64,000 bases of DNA. Source: Chryseobacterium edaphi (GTDB lineage Bacteria; Bacteroidota; Bacteroidia; Flavobacteriales; Weeksellaceae). The translations under genes were made by a program, and so were the position numbers. Each line of letters starts with the position of its first letter. The first letter of the stretch is position 1. The stretch lies in contig NZ_JAOTEM010000004.1 of assembly GCF_025628985.1 (NCBI RefSeq), forward strand, positions 330,105 to 394,104, written 5' to 3'. The notes beneath the pieces are model-generated. The model ran no database searches and was not told the DNA's origin. It was given only the letters and a program-made list of their open reading frames with translations. Shown here in pieces: positions 27,486 to 36,942 of this stretch.

Positions 27486-29468
27486 TCAATTATTTTCTAT
27501 TTCTAAAGTAAGATTTTCTATAGTACCTACTTCTTGTTTTTTATCTAAGCTTTCATATTCAGAGTTGTTACTGATAAACTCAGGTACAATTTGTTTAAGC
27601 AACGTTACCACCTGTATCTTATCTCTTTTAACTGCCGACTTGATAATTTGTCTGAATAAAACTTCAATTTCCTCAAATTTTATTACCGGATCTCTGGAGA
27701 TCATTATCTTTTCATGATGTGTAGGTATCGTTGTTGCATCATTACTTAGCAATTCCTCATATAATTTTTCACCAGGTCTCAATCCAATGAACTTAATTTT
27801 AATATCAACATCAGGTGTGAAACCTGAAAGCCTGATCATTCTTTTGGCTAAATCTAAAATTTTTACAGGATCTCCCATATCAAATACATAGATTTCTCCG
27901 CCTGCTCCCATAGTTCCAGCTTGGAGTACCAATTCACAAGCTTCCGGAATTGTCATGAAGTATCTTATGATATCAGGATGGGTAATTGTAATAGGACCTC
28001 CTTTTTCAATCTGTTTTTTGAAATGCGGAATTACCGAACCGTTCGAACCTAATACATTACCAAAACGTGTTGTAATGAACTTTGTTTTATTGCCTTCAGA
28101 ACTTTGCAAAGACTGAACAAATAATTCAGCCGTCCTTTTTGATGCACCCATTACGTTGGTAGGATTAACCGCCTTATCGGTTGAAACCATTACAAAACGG
28201 TTTACATTATATTTTTTTGATAATAAAGCTACATTTTTCGTTCCCAATACATTTACGAAAATTGCTTCGTGAGGATTCTCTTCGATCAATGGTACATGTT
28301 TATAAGCTGCGGCATGATAAACCATCGAAAACTTATAAATCTCAAATAATTTTTCTAATCTGTAATTATTTGAAATATCTGCTAAAACAAATTTGAATTT
28401 TTGCTCGGGAAACTTTTCCAATAATTCTAATTCCAATTCATATAGAGGAGACTCTGCCTGATCTAAAACAACTATGAGTGAAGGATTAAACTGAGCAACC
28501 TGACGGACAATCTCACTACCAATAGAACCTGCACCACCCGTAACTAAAACATTTTTTTCAAAATGCCTTTTTTTCAGGTCTTCATTTTCAATTTTTATAG
28601 GTCTTCTGTTTAATAGATCTTCAATCTGTAAATTACGGATTCCACTTACCAGATCCCCATCTCTCATTTTGCTTAATGTGGGTGCCTTAAGTACCTTTAA
28701 ACCTTTATCCAATGCCAAAACCATCCACTTTTCCATCTCCTGTTTGGTCATGATTTCTTTGATAATTAAGATTGCATCAAACTTTCTTACCAACTTTTCA
28801 TTCTTGAAAAAATCTTCTTGTGTATAAATTTTGTGTCCCAATAAAATTGCTCTCTGAGAATCTGATCTATTTGTAAGAAATCCCTCTAATCTATATGGAT
28901 AACTAGGATTGTGCATAATAGCTCGTGCCACCGAAACCGAAGAATCGCCGACCCCCAATACCGCCACCCTCACTTTCGAAGATGATCCTTTAAAATCAAT
29001 CAACAGATTAAAGAATCTTTTGATGATCATTCTAAAGAAAAACATCATCGAAACCGAGATGAAAAAATTTAAAAATAAAATTGGATATAAATACAGAGGT
29101 TTACCAACCGACAATTCAAAAATATAATTAAAAACTAAAAGACCAAATAATGTACTTCCAGAACAAAGAATGATTTTAAAGAGATCGAAAAAGGTAGAAT
29201 GCCGAATGATTCCTGCGTAAGTTTTGTACACAAACATGAATGCAAAGTTGATTACCACTAAAAGAATAATCTGATGTGCAATATATTCAGGAAAATTAAG
29301 ATTAACCCGTAATTTCTCTAAAAACAAGTATGAGAGTAAAATCGAAAAAAGGATGATCAGAACATCTATAGCAATGACTATCCATCGCGGTATATATCTG
29401 ATTTCCGTGATCTTTACAATATTATCTCCATTATAAAGAGCCTTAAAAGCATCATAGAGCTTTTTCAT
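27486..29468 (-). CDS. Membrane UDP-GlcNAc 4,6-dehydratase (WbpM/PglF-like), first gene of the locus
   Basis: This 660-residue protein has four N-terminal membrane helices (to about residue 150), a linker Rossmann domain (VRVAVLGVGDSS) and a C-terminal SDR domain with VTGGAGSIGSE near 313. The active site STDKAVNPTNVMGASK has Met in place of Tyr, as in WbpM, FlaA1 and PglF. It makes UDP-2-acetamido-4-keto-2,6-dideoxy-hexose, the substrate for a PglE-type aminotransferase. It is the promoter-proximal gene of the operon. A 79-base gap separates it from the Wza-like gene. Confidence 0.92.
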   Translation of the reverse strand: MKKLYDAFKALYNGDNIVKITEIRYIPRWIVIAIDVLIILFSILLSYLFLEKLRVNLNFPEYIAHQIILLVVINFAFMFVYKTYAGIIRHSTFFDLFKIILCSGSTLFGLLVFNYIFELSVGKPLYLYPILFLNFFISVSMMFFFRMIIKRFFNLLIDFKGSSSKVRVAVLGVGDSSVSVARAIMHNPSYPYRLEGFLTNRSDSQRAILLGHKIYTQEDFFKNEKLVRKFDAILIIKEIMTKQEMEKWMVLALDKGLKVLKAPTLSKMRDGDLVSGIRNLQIEDLLNRRPIKIENEDLKKRHFEKNVLVTGGAGSIGSEIVRQVAQFNPSLIVVLDQAESPLYELELELLEKFPEQKFKFVLADISNNYRLEKLFEIYKFSMVYHAAAYKHVPLIEENPHEAIFVNVLGTKNVALLSKKYNVNRFVMVSTDKAVNPTNVMGASKRTAELFVQSLQSSEGNKTKFITTRFGNVLGSNGSVIPHFKKQIEKGGPITITHPDIIRYFMTIPEACELVLQAGTMGAGGEIYVFDMGDPVKILDLAKRMIRLSGFTPDVDIKIKFIGLRPGEKLYEELLSNDATTIPTHHEKIMISRDPVIKFEEIEVLFRQIIKSAVKRDKIQVVTLLKQIVPEFISNNSEYESLDKKQEVGTIENLTLEIENN

Positions 29469-29500
29469 TCATCATTAATTGTTTATGTATTAATTATCTG

Positions 29501-29508
29501 CAAAGATA
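29501..29508 (-). promoter_or_regulatory. Possible second -7 box for the polysaccharide locus
   Basis: The minus strand reads TATCTTTG, a full match to the Bacteroidota -7 consensus TAnnTTTG, about 33 bases ahead of the first start codon. No -33 TTG is at the right distance, so it is weaker than the site at 29645-29675. Confidence 0.45.
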
Positions 29509-29644
29509 AGTATATTATTGTCATTTCGAACTCTGTCTTGTTAAAAATCATTACCACCCCCATTTAGCCCTCTAAGTCTTCTAAAAACAACTGATTCACA
29601 GAATTTTATATTTTATAAAATACTTCCTTATTTTTTATCGGCTG

Positions 29645-29675
29645 CAAATTTAATTTATTTTTTAGTAGTTACCAA
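29645..29675 (-). promoter_or_regulatory. Likely promoter of the polysaccharide locus
   Basis: On the minus strand a -33 TTG (29673-29675) and a -7 box TAAATTTG (29645-29652) are 20 bases apart, inside the Bacteroidota range. Transcription would start near 29640, leaving a leader of about 170 bases before the dehydratase gene. No ops/JUMPstart-like element was seen in the leader. Confidence 0.55.
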
Positions 29676-29855
29676 AAATCGGAGAACATAGGAAAACAAT
29701 CTTAACAAGATACTATGCAATCCACTGATATAATTTACTTTGACTACCAAAAAGTTAAATAAATAAGGATTTGGAAGTTTTAAATAATTTAACAGAAAAC
29801 ACACATCAATTTCTAAACTTATTTTTTAAAGGATCTTTAATTAGTTAAAAAATAA

Positions 29856-29885
29856 AAACTCCTGAAGTATAAACTTCAGGAGTTT
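29856..29885 (-). terminator. Intrinsic terminator after the PID-CTERM-like gene
   Basis: A 13-bp perfect stem (29856-29868 with 29873-29885) and a 4-base loop are followed on the minus strand by a T-rich run. It ends transcription of the T9SS-protein/PID-CTERM unit. Confidence 0.85.
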
Positions 29886-29904
29886 CAAATTGCTGAAGCA
29901 CTAA

Positions 29905-30138
29905 TTAAGCTGCTTCTTTTCTTCTTCCGTAAGCGAAAGCGATTATCACACCAGCTAACATAAGCACTGGAACAAATTGATCGATTGGAGCTCCACTTGG
30001 ATCTCCAGGACCAGCGGGATCATCACCTTCTGCCATTGTTCCCATTTCTTGATCATTATATATATACGGATTGTCTGACTGATCCGCAAATGCAAAACCT
30101 GAAAGAACTAATGAACATATTATTACTATTTTTTTCAT
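29905..30138 (-). CDS. Small PID-CTERM-like sorting-signal protein
   Basis: This 77-residue protein has a Sec signal peptide (IVIICSLVLSGFAFA), a short acidic Gly/Pro-rich middle (DDPAGPGDPSGAP), then the block PIDQFVPVLMLAGVIIAFAYG and the basic tail RRKEAA. The tripartite end (PID motif, one helix, basic tail) matches the PID-CTERM class of small Bacteroidota proteins, thought by analogy with PEP-CTERM to be sorting signals. Almost nothing else is in the protein. It follows the T9SS protein gene by 12 bases and likely shares its transcript. Confidence 0.65.
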   Translation of the reverse strand: MKKIVIICSLVLSGFAFADQSDNPYIYNDQEMGTMAEGDDPAGPGDPSGAPIDQFVPVLMLAGVIIAFAYGRRKEAA

Positions 30139-30150
30139 TATTTCAAAACT

Positions 30151-33100
30151 TTATTTAATTACTTTTTTAGAATATTCTTTTCCTGCAGATTTTGCTTTGA
30201 TTATATATAATCCTTTTGATTCTAATTTAATACGAACCAATTTAGAATTGCTGTCAATATTTTGAACTTTTCTACCAGCAGCGTCGAATATTTCAATGTT
30301 TTCAATGTTTTTATTATTTCTTACAAAGAAATCTTCACCATCTCTATATATTTCAAAAGAATCCTTTTGTACTTCTGATGTAGCCAATACATTTAATTTG
30401 TAAACAATTTCAAATCTGTTTGTAAATTCTCCTGCATTAGCCGTAAAAGTGTAGGCCTGATTCTGAAGATCTGTATAAGTTCCTGTTGATTTATCATGTA
30501 GATAAATTGCCTGTCCGTTTGTGAACAATCCTTCTTTATGAGCCAATGAAACTGTAAAATTTCCGTTTTCGAAATGTTTAGTACCTAATGGAACCACATC
30601 ATTAATGTTAAAAGGAGCTTTTCCCTGAATAATCACTTTCTCAGCATCTGCCAAAGAGTAGAATGCATCTGAACCTGTACCCATAGCTTTTGAGTCATAA
30701 ACATCGTAAGTATTTAATGCATTTTGACTGTATGTAACAGCCTGCGTAACAGTATTTCCATAAGAAGTTGTCAGCTTGATCCAAAATTTACCTGCATTCA
30801 CATCTAAGTTCTTGTTTAATGTTACACCAGCAGTAGAAGCACGCATTGCATTTGTAAATGAAACCTGACCAGCATCAACAGACTTTACAATAAAGCCCTG
30901 ACCTATTTTTGCAATACTTCCTAATCCATTAAGAGTAGCAGAATTATAAGATTGCGTACCCGGAGCTTCTGTCCATGTTCCAGATGCAGCATTAATCGTT
31001 GCGTACCCAACATTTGTAGCAGTACTTCCTGTCTGTGTTGTTACGTTACCTGTTGTATTATCCCAGAACCATAGTGTAGATCCTATTGCAGTATTATTTG
31101 CATTGTAGAATAATGTAAGATCTAAATTTGAAGGATACGGATTTCCTATCAGATTAAAGTTGTTTGAACCTCCTGTAGTTCCTGCTAATGATACATTTAC
31201 AATTCCGTTGTTCGGTGTTTTATTTGTACCTCCGAAAAGCACTCCTGCATTTGCCTGAGGTACTTTTACTGAATACCCTTTCCCTGAATTTGTTACAAAG
31301 TTTCCATCAGCATTCGTTACAAGATCATAAAAATTTGTTCCTGTATTATATGTCATTACATACGTTGGTGCTGTAGCTGAAGAACCTAAAGTATAAGCTG
31401 TAAAAATATTTTGATCCACAACCGGAGATGACCAGAATACATATTTGTTTACAGCACTTGCACTGTTTCTGTTTGCTACAAAAGAAGATCCTGTTCCAGC
31501 CGTATAGGTTGCACCTACATTCTGAATAAAGTTACCACCGTCATTAACGATAATATTACCGTTGTTGGTAGTATTCCAGGTAGTCACAGTTTGTCCTGAA
31601 TTGATTGTCAATGTTACAGTAGGATTTACTGTGATTGTTTGAGCTGCAAATCCGGCTCCAGTATAATCTGAGTTTATAGTAGCATTAACCGTAGATGACG
31701 GATTTCCGTTAGACCATGCAATACCATTCCAAGTAGTTGATGCAATTACTTTTTTATAAAGACTTATTTCTGGTAAAGCACTAGAAGATGTGTAAGCTTT
31801 GAAACCAGGCGTTCCTAAAGATGCGTTATACTTCAATATTCTAGTTGTAGTTGCGACGTTACTAACAGAAAAATATGCATTTGTAGTATTATAAGTAATA
31901 TTCCATCGTTGATTGTTAGTAGAAACAGCAGCAGAACTCGATAAGTCTGTAGAAGTATTATATCCTAAATAATTATTAGTTGAAACATTTTGTATCGTAT
32001 AATTTCCATTTACCTGATTAATTTTGTAAACAGTCGAAGAAGCCGGATTAATTATTTGATTCGCACTTGCATTTGCAGAAGCTGTAACTAAAGTTCCATT
32101 TGTAATAGCACTTGTTGCGATAACTGCATCGTTTGCATCAGCAATAATATAATCACCATCAGTTAAATCGGCGATTGATGTTATTTTAGCATAAATTTCA
32201 GCATCAGTAACATTGATGTTGCCCGAAGTAATTTGTGCAAAATTGCCATGATCCGCATAGAGAGTATAATTACCGGCTGCACTAAATTGAACATTATTAA
32301 AAGTAGCTACACCATTGACAAATGACTGTGTCAAAGTTCCCGAAACCACACCAGTTCCAGACGCTTTGGAAAGAGTTACAGTACCATTATAACTATTATC
32401 AACTGTATTGTCTGGTCTCAAAGCTTCAACCTTTACAAAGGGTGAAAGTATAATATTTGTATAACCTGCAGTCGGCATTCCACTACCAAAAGAAATATGA
32501 TTTGCTAAGGCTAATGTGGTTACGGTTTCATCAACTCCATATATATAATTATTATTTGAATCTTTTATATATGCTCTGTAATAATAATTTGTATTAGGAT
32601 TTAATCCTGTAAGATCATAATTGTAAGCTCCCAAAGATATTGAACTTACAATTTGAGAATTATTTAGAATTGTGGGATTTGGAGACAATCCCCAAACAAA
32701 GCCTTTTTCGATTGTATTTGGACAAGTTCCTAAAGTTGTTAAATTACCGTTTAATCTTACTGTTCCAGTTCCAATATTACTTTCAGCCAATGTAGAAACA
32801 GCACCTGAAACACTACCTATACCTGTTCCTGTAAGATTGATCGCCGCAGTATTACTTCCAGCAGTTGTGCTTGCTGCAGTTATTGTTCCAGTTTGTGATC
32901 CTGCTCCTGAAGGAGTAAAGGTAACATTAAAAGTAGCTGTACCACCTGCAGTAATAGTTGTTGCTGACAAGTTAGAAACAACAAAATCAGATGCATTTGC
33001 TCCAGAAGAAACTAGGGAGATCCCGTCTGCATTTGAAGTACTTGTATTTGTAATAGTATATGTAATTGCATTTGTCGAAGTACCAATACAAGATGTACCG

Positions 33101-33816
33101 TGATTTTGTGCAGTAGAAATAGACAAATTAGGTGTATTTGTTATTGCAGGATTTGCCACAATTGTTAAATCATCAACTGATAAGACAGGGCTATTTGATC
33201 CAGCTTTGTTCCATCTGAACATAATTTCTGAACCTGCTGGCACATTAATATTAATTGTAGCTGTTAATGCAGTTCTGTTTGTAGCATCATTTCCATCTAT
33301 CGCTACAGCTGTTCCCGTCTTTAAAGCGGCAAAACCTAACAAAGGAACATCAGTAAATGTACCTGTTGTAAGACTTGTAATTGCTGTAGAAGAAACTCTG
33401 TAACCCAACGTTAATGTACCTGCGGCATTTTGTCTCCATTGCTCTCCAGTAAATGATATTGTAAATGAAGTTACAGCTTGACTAGAATTATTTTTTAGTC
33501 TTACTCCAAAATTATGAGTTGCTGATGATGTAGATAAAGCTCCAATTGAACGATCTGTATTAGCATCTGTTCCTGTGTTATAGCAAGAATTACTGTTTAC
33601 AGATCCATCACTTACGATTAATGATGAAGATGCATACCAACCCTGTAAAGTTGAATTGTTGGTCCAGGTATTTACGGTAGTACTTAAAGTATTAAAGTCT
33701 TGTGAATAAGTATTTGGTAAGCTACCGATACTTACCTGCGCCCATCCCCAAACCGAGAACAGCGCCATCAAAAATGCCAAAGACACCTTTGATAATTTTT
33801 GTAATTTTAAATTCAT
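30151..33816 (-). CDS. Large T9SS-secreted cell-surface protein
   Basis: From the ATG at 33816 this is a 1221-residue secreted protein. It begins with a signal peptide (SLAFLMALFSVWGWAQ). A Ser/Thr/Asn-rich N-terminal region follows, then a choice-of-anchor D beta-sandwich (about 230-330, with ISTAQNHGTSC and ITAGGTATFNVTFTPSG), further beta-rich repeats, and a type A T9SS sorting domain in the last 70 residues (IEIFDAAGRKVQ, GLYIIKAKSAGKEYSKKVI). The TTG at 33840 is excluded because the promoter box overlaps it. It is exported by the type IX system and probably held at the surface. No enzymatic domain is recognised. Confidence 0.85.
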   Translation of the reverse strand: MNLKLQKLSKVSLAFLMALFSVWGWAQVSIGSLPNTYSQDFNTLSTTVNTWTNNSTLQGWYASSSLIVSDGSVNSNSCYNTGTDANTDRSIGALSTSSATHNFGVRLKNNSSQAVTSFTISFTGEQWRQNAAGTLTLGYRVSSTAITSLTTGTFTDVPLLGFAALKTGTAVAIDGNDATNRTALTATININVPAGSEIMFRWNKAGSNSPVLSVDDLTIVANPAITNTPNLSISTAQNHGTSCIGTSTNAITYTITNTSTSNADGISLVSSGANASDFVVSNLSATTITAGGTATFNVTFTPSGAGSQTGTITAASTTAGSNTAAINLTGTGIGSVSGAVSTLAESNIGTGTVRLNGNLTTLGTCPNTIEKGFVWGLSPNPTILNNSQIVSSISLGAYNYDLTGLNPNTNYYYRAYIKDSNNNYIYGVDETVTTLALANHISFGSGMPTAGYTNIILSPFVKVEALRPDNTVDNSYNGTVTLSKASGTGVVSGTLTQSFVNGVATFNNVQFSAAGNYTLYADHGNFAQITSGNINVTDAEIYAKITSIADLTDGDYIIADANDAVIATSAITNGTLVTASANASANQIINPASSTVYKINQVNGNYTIQNVSTNNYLGYNTSTDLSSSAAVSTNNQRWNITYNTTNAYFSVSNVATTTRILKYNASLGTPGFKAYTSSSALPEISLYKKVIASTTWNGIAWSNGNPSSTVNATINSDYTGAGFAAQTITVNPTVTLTINSGQTVTTWNTTNNGNIIVNDGGNFIQNVGATYTAGTGSSFVANRNSASAVNKYVFWSSPVVDQNIFTAYTLGSSATAPTYVMTYNTGTNFYDLVTNADGNFVTNSGKGYSVKVPQANAGVLFGGTNKTPNNGIVNVSLAGTTGGSNNFNLIGNPYPSNLDLTLFYNANNTAIGSTLWFWDNTTGNVTTQTGSTATNVGYATINAASGTWTEAPGTQSYNSATLNGLGSIAKIGQGFIVKSVDAGQVSFTNAMRASTAGVTLNKNLDVNAGKFWIKLTTSYGNTVTQAVTYSQNALNTYDVYDSKAMGTGSDAFYSLADAEKVIIQGKAPFNINDVVPLGTKHFENGNFTVSLAHKEGLFTNGQAIYLHDKSTGTYTDLQNQAYTFTANAGEFTNRFEIVYKLNVLATSEVQKDSFEIYRDGEDFFVRNNKNIENIEIFDAAGRKVQNIDSNSKLVRIKLESKGLYIIKAKSAGKEYSKKVIK

Positions 33817-33837
33817 ATAAATATTATTTTCTGAGGA

Positions 33838-33845
33838 CAAAACTA
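33838..33845 (-). promoter_or_regulatory. -7 promoter box of the T9SS-protein gene
   Basis: The minus strand reads TAGTTTTG (TAnnTTTG). Transcription would begin near 33832, giving a leader of about 16 bases to the ATG at 33816. This supports that start over the TTG at 33840. Confidence 0.5.
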
Positions 33846-33889
33846 TAAATTTTTCCTAAAAAATAACCGAACTTAAAATTACATAAATG

Positions 33890-34357
33890 TTAATTATCAA
33901 TCACTTGCAAAATATTCTCATACTCAAAACCTCTGCTTAAAAGATATTTAATAGTCTTTGATTTTTTTTGATACACCTGCAACCCTTTCTGTTTTGAAAA
34001 GTGATTTTCGTATATCTTTCTGATTATCTTTAGATAATCTTCATCATCAATTTCATCAAAACTTTTGTTGATTAGCTTTTCGGTAATACCTTTTTGCTTC
34101 AAATGCATTTTAATTTTGTTTTTCCCCCAATGTTTGATGTTGAATTTTCCACGAATATAACTTCTTGTGAAACGTTCTTCGTTTAAATAATTCTCTTTCA
34201 TTAAATACAAAAGAATTTCATCTTTCGCTTCAGGGATTAAAACAAACTCTCTCATCTTCTGCTCCACTTCGGAATGACAACGATCCTGATAAACACAATA
34301 GTTGACCAGTTTCTGTTTAATTTCATCAAATGTGAAGAGTTTTTTTTCGGGCTGCAT
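33890..34357 (-). CDS. recX: RecX-family regulatory protein
   Basis: From the ATG at 34357 the protein has 155 residues, the usual RecX length. It is made of helical three-helix repeats: FDEIKQKLVNYCVYQDRCHSEV, LYLMKENYLNEERFTRSYIRGK and IKMHLKQKGITEKLIN. RecX binds RecA filaments and limits RecA activity. An in-frame upstream start at 34435 would translate a simple repeat and is rejected. No recA is nearby. Confidence 0.85.
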   Translation of the reverse strand: MQPEKKLFTFDEIKQKLVNYCVYQDRCHSEVEQKMREFVLIPEAKDEILLYLMKENYLNEERFTRSYIRGKFNIKHWGKNKIKMHLKQKGITEKLINKSFDEIDDEDYLKIIRKIYENHFSKQKGLQVYQKKSKTIKYLLSRGFEYENILQVIDN

Positions 34358-34361
34358 AATC

Positions 34362-34392
34362 AGTTGTAGTTGATAGTTGATAGTTGATAGTT
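34362..34392. repeat. Short tandem repeat (TAGTTGA units)
   Basis: The plus strand carries four imperfect units around TTGATAG/TTGTAG just upstream of the recX start. Related simple tandem text occurs inside valS (57127-57159). Confidence 0.7.
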
Positions 34393-34410
34393 CAAAATTA
34401 CAATTTATAA

Positions 34411-34442
34411 AAAAGAGGTACAAAATACTTTGCACCTCTTCT
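34411..34442 (-). terminator. Intrinsic terminator after glyA
   Basis: The stem pairs AAGAGGT (34413-34419) with ACCTCTT (34434-34440) and extends inward through CAAA/TTTG past one mismatch. On the minus strand it is followed by a run of T. It lies about 50 bases after the glyA stop. Confidence 0.75.
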
Positions 34443-34494
34443 TTATGTTTATGAAATGAAAAACTTCATCTCAGTATTATTTGTCTAAAGCTGA

Positions 34495-35760
34495 TTAGTA
34501 ATTGAATAAGGCTTTTCCTTCCATCAACCCGTTTACTTTTTTTCTAACTTCAGAAATCACTTCTTCATTTTTGATATTATCAACTACTTCAGAAATTAAC
34601 TCTGCAATGGTATTCATATCGTTTTCTTTAAGACCTCTCGTTGTAATTGCTGCAGTTCCTAGTCTGATTCCAGAAGTCGTGAACGGAGATTTATCATCAA
34701 AAGGAACCATGTTTTTATTACAAGTGATATCAGCTTTTACCAAAGCTTTTTCAGTTTCTTTACCGTTTACACCTTTATTTCTAAGATCAACCAACATTAA
34801 GTGATTGTCTGTTCCTCCACTTACAATGTCAAAACCTAAACCTACCATCGCTTTAGATAAAGCCTGAGCGTTAGATTGTACTTGTTTTGCATACGTTAAA
34901 AACTGATCATCAATCGCTTCAGCAAATGCTACAGCTTTTGCACCAATTACGTGCTCCAATGGACCGCCCTGAATTCCAGGGAAAACAGCCCCGTCAAGAA
35001 CCTGACTCATCTGCTTGATTTCTCCTTTCGGAGTTTTGTGACCGTATGTATTTTCAAAATCTTTCCCCATCATGATCATTCCCCCTCTTGGACCTCTCAA
35101 AGTCTTGTGAGTCGTTGTGGTTACAACATGGCAATGTTCGAATGGATTATTTAAAAGACCTTTTGCTACCAAACCTGCAGGATGTGCAATATCTGCCCAA
35201 AGTGTAGCACCGATTTCGTCTGCAACCTCTCTGAATTTTGCATAATCTAAATCTCTAGAATAAGCCGAGAAACCTGCGATCAACATTTTGGGTCTTTCTC
35301 TCAAAGCCACTTCTCTCATTTGGTCATAATCGATCAAACCGGTTTCCTGGTGCACTCCGTAAGAAACTACATCGTACTGAATTCCTGAGAAATTCACCGC
35401 AGAACCGTGAGTAAGGTGACCACCCATTGAAAGATCCATTCCCATGATTTTATCTCCGGGTTTCAAAACTGCCAGATAAATTGCAGCATTTGCCTGAGAA
35501 CCAGAATGCGGCTGAACATTTACGTAATCAACACCAAAAAGCTGCTTTGCTCTTTCGATTGCTAAAGTCTCAACCTCATCTACTACTTCACAACCTCCGT
35601 AATATCTTTTTCCGGGATATCCTTCTGCATATTTGTTTGTCAGTACACTTCCCATTGCTTTCATCACATTTTCAGAAACAAAGTTTTCTGATGCAATAAG
35701 CTCTAATCCGTGGGATTGTCTTTCTCTTTCTTTTTCGATAAGGTCAAAAATAATGTCCAT
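34495..35760 (-). CDS. glyA: Serine hydroxymethyltransferase
   Basis: This 421-residue PLP enzyme interconverts serine and glycine while loading tetrahydrofolate with a one-carbon unit. Family marks are [28 protein letters not shown], the substrate area ADIAHPAGL and the PLP Lys in [16 protein letters not shown]. The length is normal. The leader is short, with no glycine or tetrahydrofolate riboswitch visible. It appears to be a single-gene unit with its own promoter and terminator. Confidence 0.97.
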   Translation of the reverse strand: MDIIFDLIEKERERQSHGLELIASENFVSENVMKAMGSVLTNKYAEGYPGKRYYGGCEVVDEVETLAIERAKQLFGVDYVNVQPHSGSQANAAIYLAVLKPGDKIMGMDLSMGGHLTHGSAVNFSGIQYDVVSYGVHQETGLIDYDQMREVALRERPKMLIAGFSAYSRDLDYAKFREVADEIGATLWADIAHPAGLVAKGLLNNPFEHCHVVTTTTHKTLRGPRGGMIMMGKDFENTYGHKTPKGEIKQMSQVLDGAVFPGIQGGPLEHVIGAKAVAFAEAIDDQFLTYAKQVQSNAQALSKAMVGLGFDIVSGGTDNHLMLVDLRNKGVNGKETEKALVKADITCNKNMVPFDDKSPFTTSGIRLGTAAITTRGLKENDMNTIAELISEVVDNIKNEEVISEVRKKVNGLMEGKALFNY

Positions 35761-35788
35761 TTACTTTTAGATTTTAGATTTTGAATGC

Positions 35789-35796
35789 CAAAAATA
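35789..35796 (-). promoter_or_regulatory. -7 promoter box of glyA
   Basis: The minus strand reads TATTTTTG (TAnnTTTG), 28 bases ahead of the start codon. No clear -33 TTG is present. Confidence 0.45.
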
Positions 35797-35869
35797 CGGA
35801 ATTTCGCATAGATATCCTTATGCATTCTGATGATTTTTGTTTTGAAGTCATTTAGTTTAAATCTTTTAA

Positions 35870-36286
35870 CTATAAGTTTTGATCAACAAATTGTTTGCAA
35901 TATCTCTTAATTTCTTCCCTAACCTTTCTGAATTCCTCATCAACTTCCCTGTTTGTTCCCTTAGCTTTTGCAGGATCTGAAAAATTATAATGCAATACTT
36001 TCGCAGCGCTGGGAAAATACGGACAGTTTTCTTTCGCATTATCACAAACAGTAATCACAAAGTCAAAATCAATATTTTTATACTCATCAATATTGTTGGA
36101 AGTATGATTTGAAATATCAATTCCCTCTTCCATCATCGTTTTTACTGCTTTTGGATTGACTCCATGTGTTTCGATTCCAGCACTGAAAACTTCAGCTTCA
36201 ACTTTAGCAAATGTTTTTAAAAAACCGTGTGCAATCTGACTTCTGCAGCTGTTTCCTGTGCAAAGCACTAATATTTTCTTTTTCAT
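35870..36286 (-). CDS. arsC: Thioredoxin-type arsenate reductase / low-MW phosphatase fold (ArsC)
   Basis: This is 138 residues from the ATG at 36286; the TTG at 36304 is rejected. It has the P-loop CTGNSCRSQ (C-x5-R) at the N-terminus and the second Cys pair in VCDNAKENCP, as in S. aureus-type ArsC. The three Cys relay electrons from arsenate to thioredoxin. It is the last gene of arsR-DUF6428-arsC. No Acr3 or ArsB pump follows, since glyA comes next on its own promoter. Confidence 0.88.
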   Translation of the reverse strand: MKKKILVLCTGNSCRSQIAHGFLKTFAKVEAEVFSAGIETHGVNPKAVKTMMEEGIDISNHTSNNIDEYKNIDFDFVITVCDNAKENCPYFPSAAKVLHYNFSDPAKAKGTNREVDEEFRKVREEIKRYCKQFVDQNL

Positions 36287-36413
36287 AATTATACAAGTAA
36301 CCAAATTATATTAATAAGGCAGAATTTAGGATCAAACCCAAAAATTAGCTGTAACAAAATCACCGAAGATGTAATGATTATTGGTTTTTTATATTTAATA
36401 ATCGTTTTAAGTA

Positions 36414-36884
36414 TCATGAGCAGCATCCTGAATTTGGAGTACAATTAACTTCTTTATTGATCTCGCTAAGATTTACCTTTTGCTTTTCCTGTGGAACTCC
36501 GCAAGAATCGCTTGCCAAACAGGCTGTGTTTTTATTTTTTAAAACGAAATATGTTCCGTTAAAATCCAGATCATATTTACCGATTGTAGAACTTTGATAT
36601 TCAACTTCGATCTCAAAATCTTCTATTCCTAATTTTTCTTCAGAAAGTTTAATGATATTTAGTAATTTTCCTGGTTTCAATCGATGTTCAAAATCATTGG
36701 CATTCCAAAGCTGAAAATTGACCACATTTTCTTTTCTGATCTTTCCGCCACAATCGATAAAGTTTTTCGTAATCATTCCCACCTCCATTACGTGGAAATG
36801 TTCAGGAACCAATGTTCCATTCTCCAGTTGAAACTCTACATTTTCTAATGTAGGTAAAATCTGTTTTATGTCTGATAATTTCAT
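36414..36884 (-). CDS. DUF6428-like protein of the ars operon
   Basis: This 156-residue soluble protein is of a family found with arsenic genes in Bacteroidota. It is mostly beta-rich (LENGTLVPEHFHVMEVGM). The end is rich in Cys: NTACLASDSCGVP and CTPNSGCCS, six Cys in the last 40 residues, which could bind As(III) or another metal. It has its own palindromic box upstream (36906-36923) matching the arsR operator. The function is not known to me. Confidence 0.7.
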   Translation of the reverse strand: MKLSDIKQILPTLENVEFQLENGTLVPEHFHVMEVGMITKNFIDCGGKIRKENVVNFQLWNANDFEHRLKPGKLLNIIKLSEEKLGIEDFEIEVEYQSSTIGKYDLDFNGTYFVLKNKNTACLASDSCGVPQEKQKVNLSEINKEVNCTPNSGCCS

Positions 36885-36905
36885 ACTATCTATTTTAATT
36901 TGTTT

Positions 36906-36923
36906 TATTGCAATATTACGATT
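36906..36923. promoter_or_regulatory. Second ArsR-type operator
   Basis: The 18-bp palindrome reads TATTGCAATATTACGATT, 16 of 18 bases the same as the box at 37279-37296. It lies between the arsR stop and the DUF6428 start and could give separate control of the distal genes. Confidence 0.6.
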
Positions 36924-36942
36924 GATAAATTCAAAAAAATAC

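Larger units (their letters stand above)
29469..29855. other. Intergenic region ahead of the polysaccharide locus
   Basis: This is a gene-free, A/T-rich stretch. Apart from the two promoter candidates listed separately I see no convincing ORF, tRNA or repeat. The sequence is not palindromic enough to suggest a phase-variation invertible promoter. Confidence 0.6.

Noticed and set aside
29469..29900. Invertible (phase-variable) promoter
   Set aside because: No inverted repeats flank the promoter boxes, and no recombinase gene is nearby.
32672..33103. Plus-strand 143-residue ORF
   Set aside because: It lies antisense inside the T9SS protein gene. Its Pro/Val-rich text is the complement of Thr/Ala/Asn codons.
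35761..35869. Glycine or tetrahydrofolate riboswitch before glyA
   Set aside because: The leader is only about 20 bases by the promoter box, too short to hold one.
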